A program made the position numbers and the translations under genes. The notes under the pieces were generated by a model, which saw only the letters and a list, made by a program, of their open reading frames with translations, was not told where the DNA came from and searched no databases. From positions 1 through 16,560 of the forward strand of contig DASQLD010000322.1 of NCBI GenBank assembly GCA_035630195.1: a stretch of DNA of 16,560 nt, read 5' to 3'. The number at the start of each line of letters is the position of its first letter. Within the stretch, counting starts at the first letter, position 1. Positions 6,481-13,857 of the stretch are shown here, piece by piece. Source of the stretch: DASQDN01 sp035630195 (lineage in GTDB: Bacteria > Acidobacteriota > Terriglobia > Bryobacterales > Bryobacteraceae).

Positions 6481-6930
6481 GTGACGCCCAAGCTTGTCCT
6501 GGTATTGCTTCTCTCCATCTATCTGGCCGCCTGTAACCGCGCTGCTGAAAATAAGGATGCAGTGCGACAGGGAATCATGGATCATCTTGGCAAGAACTCC
6601 GGCCTCGATCTCAAAGCAATGGATGTGGACGTTAGTAATGTTAATTTTCAGGGTGACAAGGCCACTGCGACTGTCTCCTTCAAACCCAAATCCAGTCCCG
6701 ACGCCGGCATGTCTATGAATTATTCATTGGAGCGGCAGGGCGCAAAGTGGATCGTTCAGAAGGCGGCAGGAGGCGCAGGACATGCGGGCGCAGTACCTGG
6801 AGGTGCAGAACATGGAGGCGCAGCAGTGGCTCCCCCAACAACCCAACCTCCCGTCGGAGATCCGGCGGGAGGGGCTCTTCCACCGGGCCATCCTCCAGTA
6901 CAAACGCAGCAGGCTCCCGCGAAGAAGTAA
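6481..6930 (+). CDS. Small lipoprotein with Gly/Ala/Pro-rich tail, function unknown
   Basis: A 149-residue protein starting at GTG. Residues 1-17 are a lipoprotein signal (VLVLLLSIYLAA) ending in a good lipobox, LAAC, with Cys18 as the lipidated residue. Residues 20-95 form a small charged domain (KDAVRQGIMDHLGK, then strands NVNFQGDKATATVSFKPK and MNYSLERQGAKWIVQK) that resembles the NTF2-like/DUF4878 idea of helix plus strands, but I cannot assign a family. From about residue 96 the tail is low-complexity (GGAGHAGAVPGGAEHGGA, then Pro-rich), probably a flexible spacer in the envelope. The tail contains an imperfect 10-residue tandem duplication. The stop TAA is directly followed by the ATG of the next gene, with no gap, so the two form an operon. 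Confidence 0.85.
   Translation: MTPKLVLVLLLSIYLAACNRAAENKDAVRQGIMDHLGKNSGLDLKAMDVDVSNVNFQGDKATATVSFKPKSSPDAGMSMNYSLERQGAKWIVQKAAGGAGHAGAVPGGAEHGGAAVAPPTTQPPVGDPAGGALPPGHPPVQTQQAPAKK
6769..6823 (+). repeat. Imperfect 30-bp-period tandem repeat in lipoprotein tail
   Basis: Two 25-base units (6769-6793 and 6799-6823) differ at 4 positions and are spaced with a 30-base period. They encode GGAGHAGAVP and GGAEHGGAAV. This is an in-frame duplication that lengthens the low-complexity tail. Confidence 0.7.
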
Positions 6931-8097
6931 ATGACTCGGGTCGCCGTAATCGGTGGTGGTCCAGCTGGCTCCTTCGCCGCGGAGCGTCTTGCGCGCGCGG
7001 GGCTGCGTGTGACGCTCATCGACGAAAAACTCGCTTGGGAAAAGCCATGTGGTGGAGGCCTGACATACAAGGCCTACAACCAATATCCATTCCTCATCGA
7101 TAACGATACCCCGAAGCGAACGATTACGCGCACATGTCTTTCTACATCGAGAGCGGGCTCTGCCGAACTCGAACTGACACGGCCTCTCCTTATCTACTCC
7201 CGCTACGAACTGAATAATCTGTTGCTTCGTCGAGCGGAAGGCGCAGGCGCTCAAATCGAGAAGGCGCGCATTACAGGACTTGTACGAAACGGGTCCAGTT
7301 GGAAGTTGCGCACACCTTCCGCGGTGATCGAGGCTGACCACTGTATCATCGCCAATGGCGCCCGAAACGCGCTCGCAGAGTTCGGTACCGAATGGTCGGC
7401 AGAAAATAAAATGGTCGCGATGGGATATTACATCCCGGTGAACCGTGATCGTGTCGACATTCAGTTTATTGACGGTTTCGCCGGATATATTTGGGTATTC
7501 CCCAGGAATGGGCATCTTTCGGCGGGAATTTGCGCGAAGGGTGAAACCTCGCAATCCTTGCGGCGCCGCCTCGAATCTTACCTCGCCGCCCATGATATTC
7601 CACTAAAGGACGCGACGTTCTACGGACATGTCATTCCCTCGCTTCAAAAAAGCGAATGGCGTTCCAATCGCGCAGCCGGTCCGGGATGGATGGCGGTCGG
7701 CGATGCTGCAGGCTTGGTCGATCCGATCACCGGAGAAGGTCTCTATTACGCAATTCGATCTGCCGATCTGGCAGCCGAGGCTATTCTCTCTGAGAGAGAG
7801 GCTCCTGAGCAATCCTACAGTTCCGCGCTTCAGAACGAGTTCACCGACGAAATGGAGATTGCGTCCAGGCTTGCAGTACGGCTGTACTTGGGCAAATTTC
7901 TATATGGCGATGTACCATCACGCATGATTCAATTTATGCGCCGCAGTCCAACCTTCTGTTATGTGCTACAGGATCTTTTTGCTGGTACTCAGGGATATTT
8001 GGACTTGAAGGCCAGGCTCCTACAGTCAATGAATGGCGCGATCCGAGAAATCGCGTTCAATTCTCTCTTCCGTCGCGCTATTCCTGCGTCGAGATAA
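6931..8097 (+). CDS. Geranylgeranyl reductase-family FAD-dependent oxidoreductase
   Basis: A 388-residue protein. The N-terminus VAVIGGGPAGSFAAERL (4-20) is the FAD-binding dinucleotide fold, ending with the acidic ligand in TLIDEK (28-33). EKPCGGGL at 37-44 is the family's substrate-site cysteine motif. GWMAVGDAAGLVDPITGEGL (252-271) is the second FAD motif, typical of geranylgeranyl reductases and related flavoprotein hydroxylases. Family members reduce isoprenoid or lipid double bonds; the substrate here (for example a quinone side chain or polyprenyl lipid) is unknown. A C-terminal helical region (about 300-388) is normal. The ATG follows the lipoprotein stop with no gap, and GAAG upstream may act as a ribosome site. 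No -10 element of its own is visible, so it probably depends on the promoter at 6469. Confidence 0.9.
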   Translation: MTRVAVIGGGPAGSFAAERLARAGLRVTLIDEKLAWEKPCGGGLTYKAYNQYPFLIDNDTPKRTITRTCLSTSRAGSAELELTRPLLIYSRYELNNLLLRRAEGAGAQIEKARITGLVRNGSSWKLRTPSAVIEADHCIIANGARNALAEFGTEWSAENKMVAMGYYIPVNRDRVDIQFIDGFAGYIWVFPRNGHLSAGICAKGETSQSLRRRLESYLAAHDIPLKDATFYGHVIPSLQKSEWRSNRAAGPGWMAVGDAAGLVDPITGEGLYYAIRSADLAAEAILSEREAPEQSYSSALQNEFTDEMEIASRLAVRLYLGKFLYGDVPSRMIQFMRRSPTFCYVLQDLFAGTQGYLDLKARLLQSMNGAIREIAFNSLFRRAIPASR

Positions 8098-8307
8098 GGG
8101 CTTTGGTGCTCCCCTCGTTGCGGAGCTTTGTTCATTCGGCGGTTCCCACCCGCGTGCCGTCATATTGATGAGGCTTGGTCACCATTGATGGGTTCGTCTT
8201 GTAGCTTTCAAGCGAACGAACGCGAGCACCCGTGGGTAGTGTTCAAACAGCGGATAGCTTCAGATGAAGCGCATTACCGTCATACCGAACTGGTTTGTAG
8301 TGGTTGC
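8098..8307. other. Convergent intergenic region
   Basis: The 210 bp between the flavoprotein gene (plus) and the small minus-strand gene show no convincing open frame. A short perfect palindrome, GCTTCA-GA-TGAAGC (8257-8270), lies about 38 bases past the stop of the minus gene. With a two-base centre and no T tract it is a poor terminator. Confidence 0.4.
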
Positions 8308-8634
8308 TTACGATACTGTCGAATGGATCCGGACAAGTGTCCTTGCATCCTCGTAGGGCTCGGGATAGACTGTCACGTCGACCTCTTCCTTGTGGGAGCG
8401 TATGCGGTCGCTGTCGGCAGCCGTCACGAATGCTAGGAGGAAGGCGCGCCCGTCGGCAAGCTTGTGGATTTCAAAACTGTGGTAGCTCTTTCGGGCGAAT
8501 AATGGCGTCTCCGTAGCCGGCGCGTAGCTGAATCCGAAAACACGAACTGGCAGTTTGCCCAACCCCAGACCCTCTTCGGCACTCGCAAGAGCGCGGAGGT
8601 TGTGCTCGGTTCGCAATTGTTCAATCTGATGCAT
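8308..8634 (-). CDS. Small conserved-looking protein, function unknown
   Basis: A 108-residue protein without signal peptide or membrane segment, so probably cytoplasmic. I do not recognise it. The sequence looks genuinely coding: a helical N-terminus (MHQIEQLRTEHNLRALASAE), then strands (LPVRVFGFSYAP; SYHSFEIHKLADGRAFLLAF), ending in an acidic section (RIRSHKEEVDVTVYPEPYED). The overall composition is balanced, unlike the Arg/Ser-rich overlapping frames. The start is ATG 8634. A -10-like TAAAAT is about 38 bases upstream, and the predicted leader begins with a stem-loop. It is divergent from the ankyrin gene across 69 bp. Confidence 0.65.
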   Translation of the reverse strand: MHQIEQLRTEHNLRALASAEEGLGLGKLPVRVFGFSYAPATETPLFARKSYHSFEIHKLADGRAFLLAFVTAADSDRIRSHKEEVDVTVYPEPYEDARTLVRIHSTVS

Positions 8635-8649
8635 GTAAATTGTTGGGGC

Positions 8650-8666
8650 GCAGCCGATTTGGCTGC
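8650..8666 (-). promoter_or_regulatory. Hairpin in the predicted leader of the 8634 gene
   Basis: GCAGCC and GGCTGC pair around a 5-base loop. On the minus strand the stem begins about 6 bases after the end of the -10-like TAAAAT (8678 down to 8673), so the mRNA could start with this stem-loop, 15 bases before the ATG. It could instead be an operator between two divergent genes. The role is not known. Confidence 0.4.
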
Positions 8667-8672
8667 ATTCCT

Positions 8673-8678
8673 ATTTTA
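8673..8678 (-). promoter_or_regulatory. -10-like TAAAAT for the small minus-strand gene
   Basis: TAAAAT on the minus strand lies in the only A/T-rich patch of the 69-bp divergent gap. No clear -35 box. It precedes the hairpin and then the ATG at 8634. Confidence 0.35.
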
Positions 8679-8690
8679 ATAAATAAGAGA

Positions 8691-8696
8691 TAACAT
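8691..8696 (+). promoter_or_regulatory. -10-like TAACAT before the ankyrin gene
   Basis: TAACAT ends 7 bases before ATG 8704, the spacing expected for a leaderless mRNA. There is no Shine-Dalgarno sequence; the CCTCC just before the ATG is its complement. Confidence 0.4.
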
Positions 8697-8703
8697 TGCC
8701 TCC

Positions 8704-9261
8704 ATGAACATGCTGGAAGCAATCAAGAGCGGTGACTCCGCCGGCGCCGCGAAGTTGCTCGAATCGGATCCTAGCGTAGCTTCCGAACGGACCGCGGAGG
8801 GTGTGTCCTATATCTCTCTTGCGATGTATCATCGGCAGCCTGAGATCGCCCGGCTACTGGCTGCCAAACGAACCGACCTTGATCTCCCGGAGGCGTGCGC
8901 CGTAGGAGAAATCGAGCACGTACGGCGCCTGATTTCTTCCGATGCAAACGCTGTAAATCGGTTCTCCAGCGACGGCTTTGCTCCCGTCGCGCTCGCGGCC
9001 TTCTTCGGCCACTCGGACATCGTGGAAGCGCTAGTCGCAGCCGGGGCCGACGTGAATGCTCAGGCGCAAAACCCGATGAAAGTGGCTGCAATACACGCAG
9101 CGGTGGCTAGCAGGGATGCTCGCTCGGTCGAGTTTCTACTCAGAAACGGAGCCGATCCCAATCTACCGCAGCAGGACGGACTCACTCCTCTTCATGCCGC
9201 GCAGATGAGCAACGATGAACGGATCATCCGGCTGCTGATGGAAGCTGGAGCGCGATCCTGA
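8704..9261 (+). CDS. Ankyrin-repeat protein
   Basis: A 185-residue protein made almost entirely of ankyrin repeats, about six units: 1-30, 34-60, 62-87, 90-120, 126-155 and 158-184. The clearest are DGFAPVALAAFFGHSDIVEALVAAGADVNA (90-119), AIHAAVASRDARSVEFLLRNGADPN (129-153) and DGLTPLHAAQMSNDERIIRLLMEAGA (158-183), which carry the TPLHxA and GAD-N turns. No signal peptide, so it is cytoplasmic. Ankyrin repeats bind proteins; the partner is unknown. The third unit (LPEACAVGEIEHVRRLI) lacks the front hairpin, as is common. The first ATG is taken as the start because of the -10-like box 7 bases away; ATG two codons later (MNM) is possible. Confidence 0.9.
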   Translation: MNMLEAIKSGDSAGAAKLLESDPSVASERTAEGVSYISLAMYHRQPEIARLLAAKRTDLDLPEACAVGEIEHVRRLISSDANAVNRFSSDGFAPVALAAFFGHSDIVEALVAAGADVNAQAQNPMKVAAIHAAVASRDARSVEFLLRNGADPNLPQQDGLTPLHAAQMSNDERIIRLLMEAGARS

Positions 9262-9494
9262 GATCTTTTACTGCGGTAAGAACTGCGGAAGATAGCTCTT
9301 GGGATATTCACAAGGCGCTCGCGCGATGAACGCTGACGATTATCCAGCAACTCCAAGTCCGTCCCATCAAGAAGGGTCATCTCTTGCTCTCCATCCGTGA
9401 TTACATGATGTGTAAAACGCCGAATGGTGATCCGGCGGCGACCCATACAGGTAGAACAAACCAGAGAATCGCATCCATAGCGTTCTAAAGGCAT
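9262..9494 (-). CDS. Possible small minus-strand gene (doubtful)
   Basis: A minus-strand frame opens with ATG at 9494 and stays open to 9192, inside the ankyrin gene. The first 60 or so residues have plausible composition and two cysteine pairs (CDSLVCSTCMG, then RRITIRRFTHHVITDGEQ and DGTDLELLDNRQ). The remainder becomes Arg/Ser-rich and looks like an overlapping shadow. Only the part outside the ankyrin gene is listed. It could be a small zinc-binding protein, a decayed gene, or chance. I do not recognise it. Confidence 0.22.
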
Positions 9495-9499
9495 ATAAT
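9494..9499 (+). promoter_or_regulatory. Consensus -10 TATAAT before the NHL gene
   Basis: A perfect TATAAT ends 16 bases before the ATG at 9516, predicting a leader of about 10 bases with no Shine-Dalgarno sequence. No convincing -35 box. Confidence 0.55.
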
Positions 9500-9515
9500 T
9501 CTTTCGACCCTCACT

Positions 9516-10463
9516 ATGAAACGCTATTTGCTAGTTGCGCTAACAGCTTTAACTTTGCTGGCCGCTGAAAAGGGATGGTTTGACCATGAGGGCGGCCTGC
9601 TGAAGTATCGAGTCAATATCCGGTTCGGAGAAGAACCGGACACGATGCCGAATGGATGGAAGTTCGGTCGTGTCTCAGCAGTCGCCACGGACTCTGCCGG
9701 CGAAGTCTATGTGTTCCAGAGAGGCCCCAAGGCCGATCCGATCGTCGTCTTCGATAGTGCGGGCAAATATCTTCGTTCGTGGGGAAAGGGCATGTTCGGG
9801 AACGCCCATGCCATCCGTGTCGACAAGGACGACCATGTTTGGGTCACTGACAACGGCGATCATCAGGTGATGAAGTTCACCAAGACGGGAGAGCTCCTGA
9901 TGAAACTCGGGGCGAAGGGGAAAGCGGGTACCGATGAAGCGACATTTAACAAGCCGACCGACATTGCCTTTGCACCGAACGGCGATTTCTTTGTATCTGA
10001 TGGCTACGGCAATTCGAGAGTCGTCAAGTTTTCAAAGGAAGGGAAATATCTGACCGCATGGGGAAAGATGGGTACGGCCTCGGGTGATTTCAATCTGCCG
10101 CACTCAATCGCGATCGATGCAAAGGGTCTTGTCTACGTCAGCGACCGGGAGAACAATCGCATTCAAATATTCGACCTCAACGGGAAATTTCTGCGTGAGT
10201 GGACGCATCTCGGATCCACGCAGAATATCTTCATCACGCCACAAGACGAGATGTGGATCATCACGTATCGCAACAATATCGAGAACCGCACCTACGACAC
10301 GCTCTCGGGCCGCATCATGAAGGTCGATTTGGCGAGCGGTAAGATTCTAGGGTCGATGGAGAGTCCGGGACATTGGATCAACGTGAGTCGCAAAGGCGAA
10401 ATCTTCATTGGAAGCCTCACAGGTAACGTGTTTCGCTGGTACCCGGGTTGGCTCGATAAGTAG
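9516..10463 (+). CDS. Secreted NHL beta-propeller, peptidyl-alpha-hydroxyglycine alpha-amidating lyase-like
   Basis: A 315-residue protein. Residues 1-17 form a signal peptide (YLLVALTALTLLAA). The rest is a six-bladed NHL propeller. Three histidines recur at matching blade positions: H98 (GNAHAIRVD), H196 (LPHSIAID) and H287 (PGHWINVS). Their spacing (98 and 91) resembles the zinc-ligand histidines of rat PAL (H585, H690, H786). VSDGYGNSRVVKFS (160-173) matches the PAL segment with the catalytic tyrosine (Y164 here), and R69 in VFQRGP fits the catalytic arginine. PAL cleaves peptidyl-hydroxyglycine to an amidated peptide and glyoxylate. The partner monooxygenase (PHM) is absent from the window, and bacterial substrates are unknown, so only the fold and likely metal site are claimed. 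The PAL cysteine beside the tyrosine is Gly here. A -10 TATAAT lies upstream. Confidence 0.88.
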   Translation: MKRYLLVALTALTLLAAEKGWFDHEGGLLKYRVNIRFGEEPDTMPNGWKFGRVSAVATDSAGEVYVFQRGPKADPIVVFDSAGKYLRSWGKGMFGNAHAIRVDKDDHVWVTDNGDHQVMKFTKTGELLMKLGAKGKAGTDEATFNKPTDIAFAPNGDFFVSDGYGNSRVVKFSKEGKYLTAWGKMGTASGDFNLPHSIAIDAKGLVYVSDRENNRIQIFDLNGKFLREWTHLGSTQNIFITPQDEMWIITYRNNIENRTYDTLSGRIMKVDLASGKILGSMESPGHWINVSRKGEIFIGSLTGNVFRWYPGWLDK

Positions 10464-10510
10464 TCCTTACTCGAACCCCCGCGGGGCAGTAGGTGGGCGC
10501 TCGATACGCT

Positions 10511-10519
10511 TGTTACCAT
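10511..10519 (+). promoter_or_regulatory. Extended -10-like element before ileS
   Basis: TGTTACCAT fits TGn-TAnnnT and ends 12 bases before the ATG at 10532, predicting a leader of only about 6 bases. A GC-rich palindrome (CCCCGCGGGG, 10477-10486) lies 24 bases upstream of it, just past the NHL gene stop, without a T tract. Confidence 0.35.
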
Positions 10520-10531
10520 GGAACTTACCCC

Positions 10532-13351
10532 ATGGAGTCCCCGGAGTTTGATCTAAAGAAGACCGTCAATCTGCCTAAGACGGACTTCCCGATGAAGGCG
10601 AATCTGCCGCAAAATGAGCCTAAAATACTGCAGGAATGGCAGAAATCGGACATTTATGGGCAGATTCGGCGCTCGCGCGAAGGCCGTCCGAAGTACATTT
10701 TGCACGACGGGCCTCCTTACGCGAATGGAAACATCCATCTCGGCCACGCATTCAACAAAACGCTAAAAGACTTCATTGTCCGCTCCAAAACGATGGCCGG
10801 GTTCGATTCGCCCTATGTCCCCGGCTGGGATTGTCACGGCTTACCCATCGAGATCAAGGTAGATAGCGAACTTGGTTCGAAGAAAGCGAAGATGTCGGCC
10901 GCCGACATCCGGCGCGCATGCCGCAAGTATGCGGAGAAGTACGTCGATTTGCAGCGCGAAGACTTCATCCGCCTTGGAATCTTCGCCGATTGGGGGCACC
11001 CTTATCGGACGATGGAGCCCGGCTACCAGTCAGTCATCGCGGGCGCGTTTGTCGATTTTCTCGACAAGGGCTATGTCTACAAAGGTCTGAAGCCGGTCAA
11101 CTGGTGCTTGAACGATCGGACAGCGCTTGCTGAAGCCGAAGTTGAGTATGAGAACCATACAAGTCCGTCGATTTGGGTTCGTTTCGCCCTCCAATCCGAC
11201 CCATCTGCAATCGACGCAGCGTTAGCCGGCCGCAAGGTTTATGGTCTGATCTGGACCACTACACCGTGGACAATTCCGGCGAATATGGCGATCGCCTATC
11301 ATCCGAAGTTCGAATACGTGGCGGCGGACGTGGATGGAGACGTCTATATCGTTGCCAGTGATCTGCTGAAGGCGACGGCCGAAACATGCGGGTGGGTGGA
11401 GCCGAGGATCGTTGCTACCTTTCCTGGCGCGCGGTTGGATGGGACGGTATTCCGTCATCCGTTTCTAGAACGTGACTCACAGGGGATTCTCGCCGATCAT
11501 GTGACCTTGGAGCAGGGAACTGGAGCGGTCCACACGGCGCCGGGCCATGGCCAGGAAGATTACGTCGTTGCGCGCAAATACGGTATCAACACGTATTGCC
11601 CCGTCGATGCGGCTGGCCGTTTCTATCATGCCGAAGGGGCCGATGGAAGGCTTCCCGAGGAACTGATCGGTAAGAACGTGTGGGATGCGAACTCACTAGT
11701 CATCGACATTCTGAAGCAGAGCGGCGCCTTGCTAGCGTTGAAGAAGGTCGAACACAGCTACCCCCACTGCTGGCGCTGCCATAAGCCGACAATCTTTCGC
11801 GCAACAGAACAATGGTTCGTTGGGATGGATCGCAATAACCTCAGGGGTCGGGCTCTCGAAGCCATCAACGGCATTAAGTGGCTGCCGTCCTGGGGTCGCG
11901 AGCGCATGCACAACATGATCGCCGAGCGCCCAGACTGGTGTATATCTCGCCAGCGCACGTGGGGTGTTCCCATCATCGTTTTCTACTGCAACGCCTGCCG
12001 TGAGCCGCTGACGGACCGCAAGATTCTCGACAACGTGGTCAAGCTATTTGCGGAGCATTCGGCAGACATCTGGTACGAGCGTTCAGCGTCGGAGTTGATG
12101 CCGGCCGGCACAAAATGCGGAAAATGCGACGGTGCGGAATTCAGCAAAGAGAACGATATTCTCGATGTGTGGTTCGACTCCGGTTCAAGCCATCTGGCGG
12201 TTCTGGGCCATAACGCGGAGTTGCCGTGGCCTGCCGATATTTACCTTGAGGGCGGCGATCAATACAGAGGTTGGTTTCATAGCTCGCTGCTAGTCGGCGT
12301 CGCATTGAAAAACGCAGCGCCGTATCGGGAGTGCGCGACTAACGGTTGGCAACTCGATGGCGAAGGCAGGGCGATGTCGAAATCGCTCGGGAATGTAATC
12401 GCTCCTGACAAAGTGATCAAGCAATATGGCGCCGAAGTACTGCGCCTTTGGGTGTCCTCGGTCGAGTATAACGAGGATGTCCGGTTCTCGGAGACAATTC
12501 TGGCGCGGCTTACGGATGCCTATCGGAAATTGCGCAATACGTTTCGATATGCCTTGGGTGTTTTGGCGGATTTCAATCCGGAGAAGGATGCGCTTCCTGC
12601 GAACCAGCTATTGGAAGTCGATCAATGGATCCTGCTCGAAGCCGATGAAGTAGTTCGGAAGTGCAGGGTATATTATGACGACTACGCCTTTCACAAGGTG
12701 TATCGGGCTGTTTACGATTTCGCCACCGTAAGTCTGAGCGCTGTCTATTTCGATATGTCGAAGGACAGGTTGTACACAGCGATTCCCGATTCGCGCGAAC
12801 GGCGAAGCGCGCAGACCGCAATCTATCGCATCAACTATGCTCTCGTGCGCTTACTGGCGCCCTTGCTCGCTTTTACGACGGAGGAAGTCTGGTCCTACAT
12901 CCCGAAAGGTCCGAATGAGCCCGACAGCGTGCATCTTACGTACTTTCCGGAGGCGGGGGAACTAACGGCAGGTATCTCCGAACCGGCTCGCGCGCGTCAA
13001 CAGGATTGGGCGCAGTTGATGAATGTACGCAGCGAAGTGTTAGCCGTCCTCGAACAGGCCAGGCAGAGAAAAGAGATCGGCTCCGGGCTGGAGGCGAAGG
13101 TCGTCGTTTCAGCGAATGGTTCGATCGCGCCGTTACTGGAACGCTATCGAGGAGAACTGCCCGACCTATTCATCGTGTCGCAAGTCGCTCTCGAGCCGAA
13201 CTCGGATGGTTTGAAAGTTTCCGTCCAGCGCGCGGATGGCTCCAAATGCGAGCGATGTTGGAAGTACACGACTGACGTAGGATCGCGACCTGAAGTTCAT
13301 GCGGCGATTTGCGCCGAATGTGCGGGCGAAGTGCAACGGTTTCTCCTGTGA
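10532..13351 (+). CDS. ileS: Isoleucyl-tRNA synthetase
   Basis: A 939-residue class Ia aminoacyl-tRNA synthetase, the usual bacterial length. It charges tRNA-Ile in the cytoplasm. HIGH motif: GNIHLGHA with HLGH at 69-72. The CP1 editing domain is present with WTTTPWTIPAN and, near its end, GTGAVHTAPGHGQEDY. The KMSKS loop is AMSKSLGN at 614-621 (Ala in place of the first Lys). DVWFDSGSS and GGDQYRGWFHSSLL are the conserved catalytic-domain motifs. The C-terminal zinc knuckle is complete: C906, C909 (CERCW) and C927, C930 (CAEC). ATG 10532 is preferred over GTG 10493 because the residues MESPEFDLKKTVNLPKTDFP match the family's N-terminus. It overlaps lspA in a GTGA joint. Confidence 0.98.
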   Translation: MESPEFDLKKTVNLPKTDFPMKANLPQNEPKILQEWQKSDIYGQIRRSREGRPKYILHDGPPYANGNIHLGHAFNKTLKDFIVRSKTMAGFDSPYVPGWDCHGLPIEIKVDSELGSKKAKMSAADIRRACRKYAEKYVDLQREDFIRLGIFADWGHPYRTMEPGYQSVIAGAFVDFLDKGYVYKGLKPVNWCLNDRTALAEAEVEYENHTSPSIWVRFALQSDPSAIDAALAGRKVYGLIWTTTPWTIPANMAIAYHPKFEYVAADVDGDVYIVASDLLKATAETCGWVEPRIVATFPGARLDGTVFRHPFLERDSQGILADHVTLEQGTGAVHTAPGHGQEDYVVARKYGINTYCPVDAAGRFYHAEGADGRLPEELIGKNVWDANSLVIDILKQSGALLALKKVEHSYPHCWRCHKPTIFRATEQWFVGMDRNNLRGRALEAINGIKWLPSWGRERMHNMIAERPDWCISRQRTWGVPIIVFYCNACREPLTDRKILDNVVKLFAEHSADIWYERSASELMPAGTKCGKCDGAEFSKENDILDVWFDSGSSHLAVLGHNAELPWPADIYLEGGDQYRGWFHSSLLVGVALKNAAPYRECATNGWQLDGEGRAMSKSLGNVIAPDKVIKQYGAEVLRLWVSSVEYNEDVRFSETILARLTDAYRKLRNTFRYALGVLADFNPEKDALPANQLLEVDQWILLEADEVVRKCRVYYDDYAFHKVYRAVYDFATVSLSAVYFDMSKDRLYTAIPDSRERRSAQTAIYRINYALVRLLAPLLAFTTEEVWSYIPKGPNEPDSVHLTYFPEAGELTAGISEPARARQQDWAQLMNVRSEVLAVLEQARQRKEIGSGLEAKVVVSANGSIAPLLERYRGELPDLFIVSQVALEPNSDGLKVSVQRADGSKCERCWKYTTDVGSRPEVHAAICAECAGEVQRFLL

Positions 13352-13857
13352 ACTTGCGCGCTACCGCCTGGACGATAGCGGCCGCTATCTTTGCGCTCGA
13401 CCGCGGAACGAAAATCTGGATCGAGGATCGCGTATCGTTGTGGGACACCCATGCGGTTATACCCGGATTCTTCAACATCGTACACACGAAGAATCGCGGC
13501 GCAGCGTTTGGGATGTTTGCGGACGGCGACAGTCAGTTGCGGACGTTTCTTCTCATCGGGGTTTCGTTAGGCGTGCTGGTGTACATTTCGTACGTGCTCA
13601 TGCGTCCGGGGCGGGGCGGCTTCGCGGCTACGAAGCTATCGATACTGGGCTTGGCCCTGGTATTCGGTGGCGCTCTCGGCAATATCTATGACAGAGTGAT
13701 GTACGGGCAAGTAACAGACTTCCTCGAATTTTATTACGGGGTTTGGCGCTTTGCCGCTTTCAACGTTGCTGACAGCGCAATCACTGTCGGCGCCGCGTTC
13801 CTGATCCTTGACATGTGGAAGACTCGCAAGCAAACCGATGTTCCCCAAACTAATTGA
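13348..13857 (+). CDS. lspA: Lipoprotein signal peptidase (signal peptidase II)
   Basis: A 169-residue inner-membrane aspartyl protease that removes the signal peptide of diacylglyceryl-modified prolipoproteins. Family boxes in order: DRGTKIW (18-24), NRGAAFG (49-55), GNIYDRVMYGQVTDFLEFY (111-129) and FNVADSAITVG (138-148). Catalytic Asp candidates are D124 in the VTDF segment and D142 in NVADSAI; both are present. Four membrane segments fit residues about 5-20, 65-85, 95-112 and 138-156. GTG 13348 is chosen because it overlaps the ileS stop (GTGA), a typical coupled joint; an earlier ATG at 13309 lies inside ileS and adds a non-homologous stretch. It also overlaps lgt by 20 bp. The ileS-lspA order is widespread. 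Confidence 0.95.
   Translation: MNLRATAWTIAAAIFALDRGTKIWIEDRVSLWDTHAVIPGFFNIVHTKNRGAAFGMFADGDSQLRTFLLIGVSLGVLVYISYVLMRPGRGGFAATKLSILGLALVFGGALGNIYDRVMYGQVTDFLEFYYGVWRFAAFNVADSAITVGAAFLILDMWKTRKQTDVPQTN

Noticed and set aside
6724..7593. A 289-residue minus-strand frame
   Set aside because: It lies wholly opposite the lipoprotein and flavoprotein genes, is Arg/Cys/Ser-rich and resembles nothing known.
8257..8270. GCTTCA-GA-TGAAGC as a terminator between convergent genes
   Set aside because: A two-base loop with no following T run; only a weak palindrome.
10477..10486. CCCCGCGGGG palindrome as a terminator for the NHL gene
   Set aside because: No loop to speak of and no T tract; too short for an intrinsic terminator.
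10466..10495. On the minus strand a GGGGGTTCGAGT near 10470-10483 looks like a tRNA T-loop
   Set aside because: The flanking bases do not form a T stem, and there is no acceptor, anticodon or D arm in the 68-bp gap.
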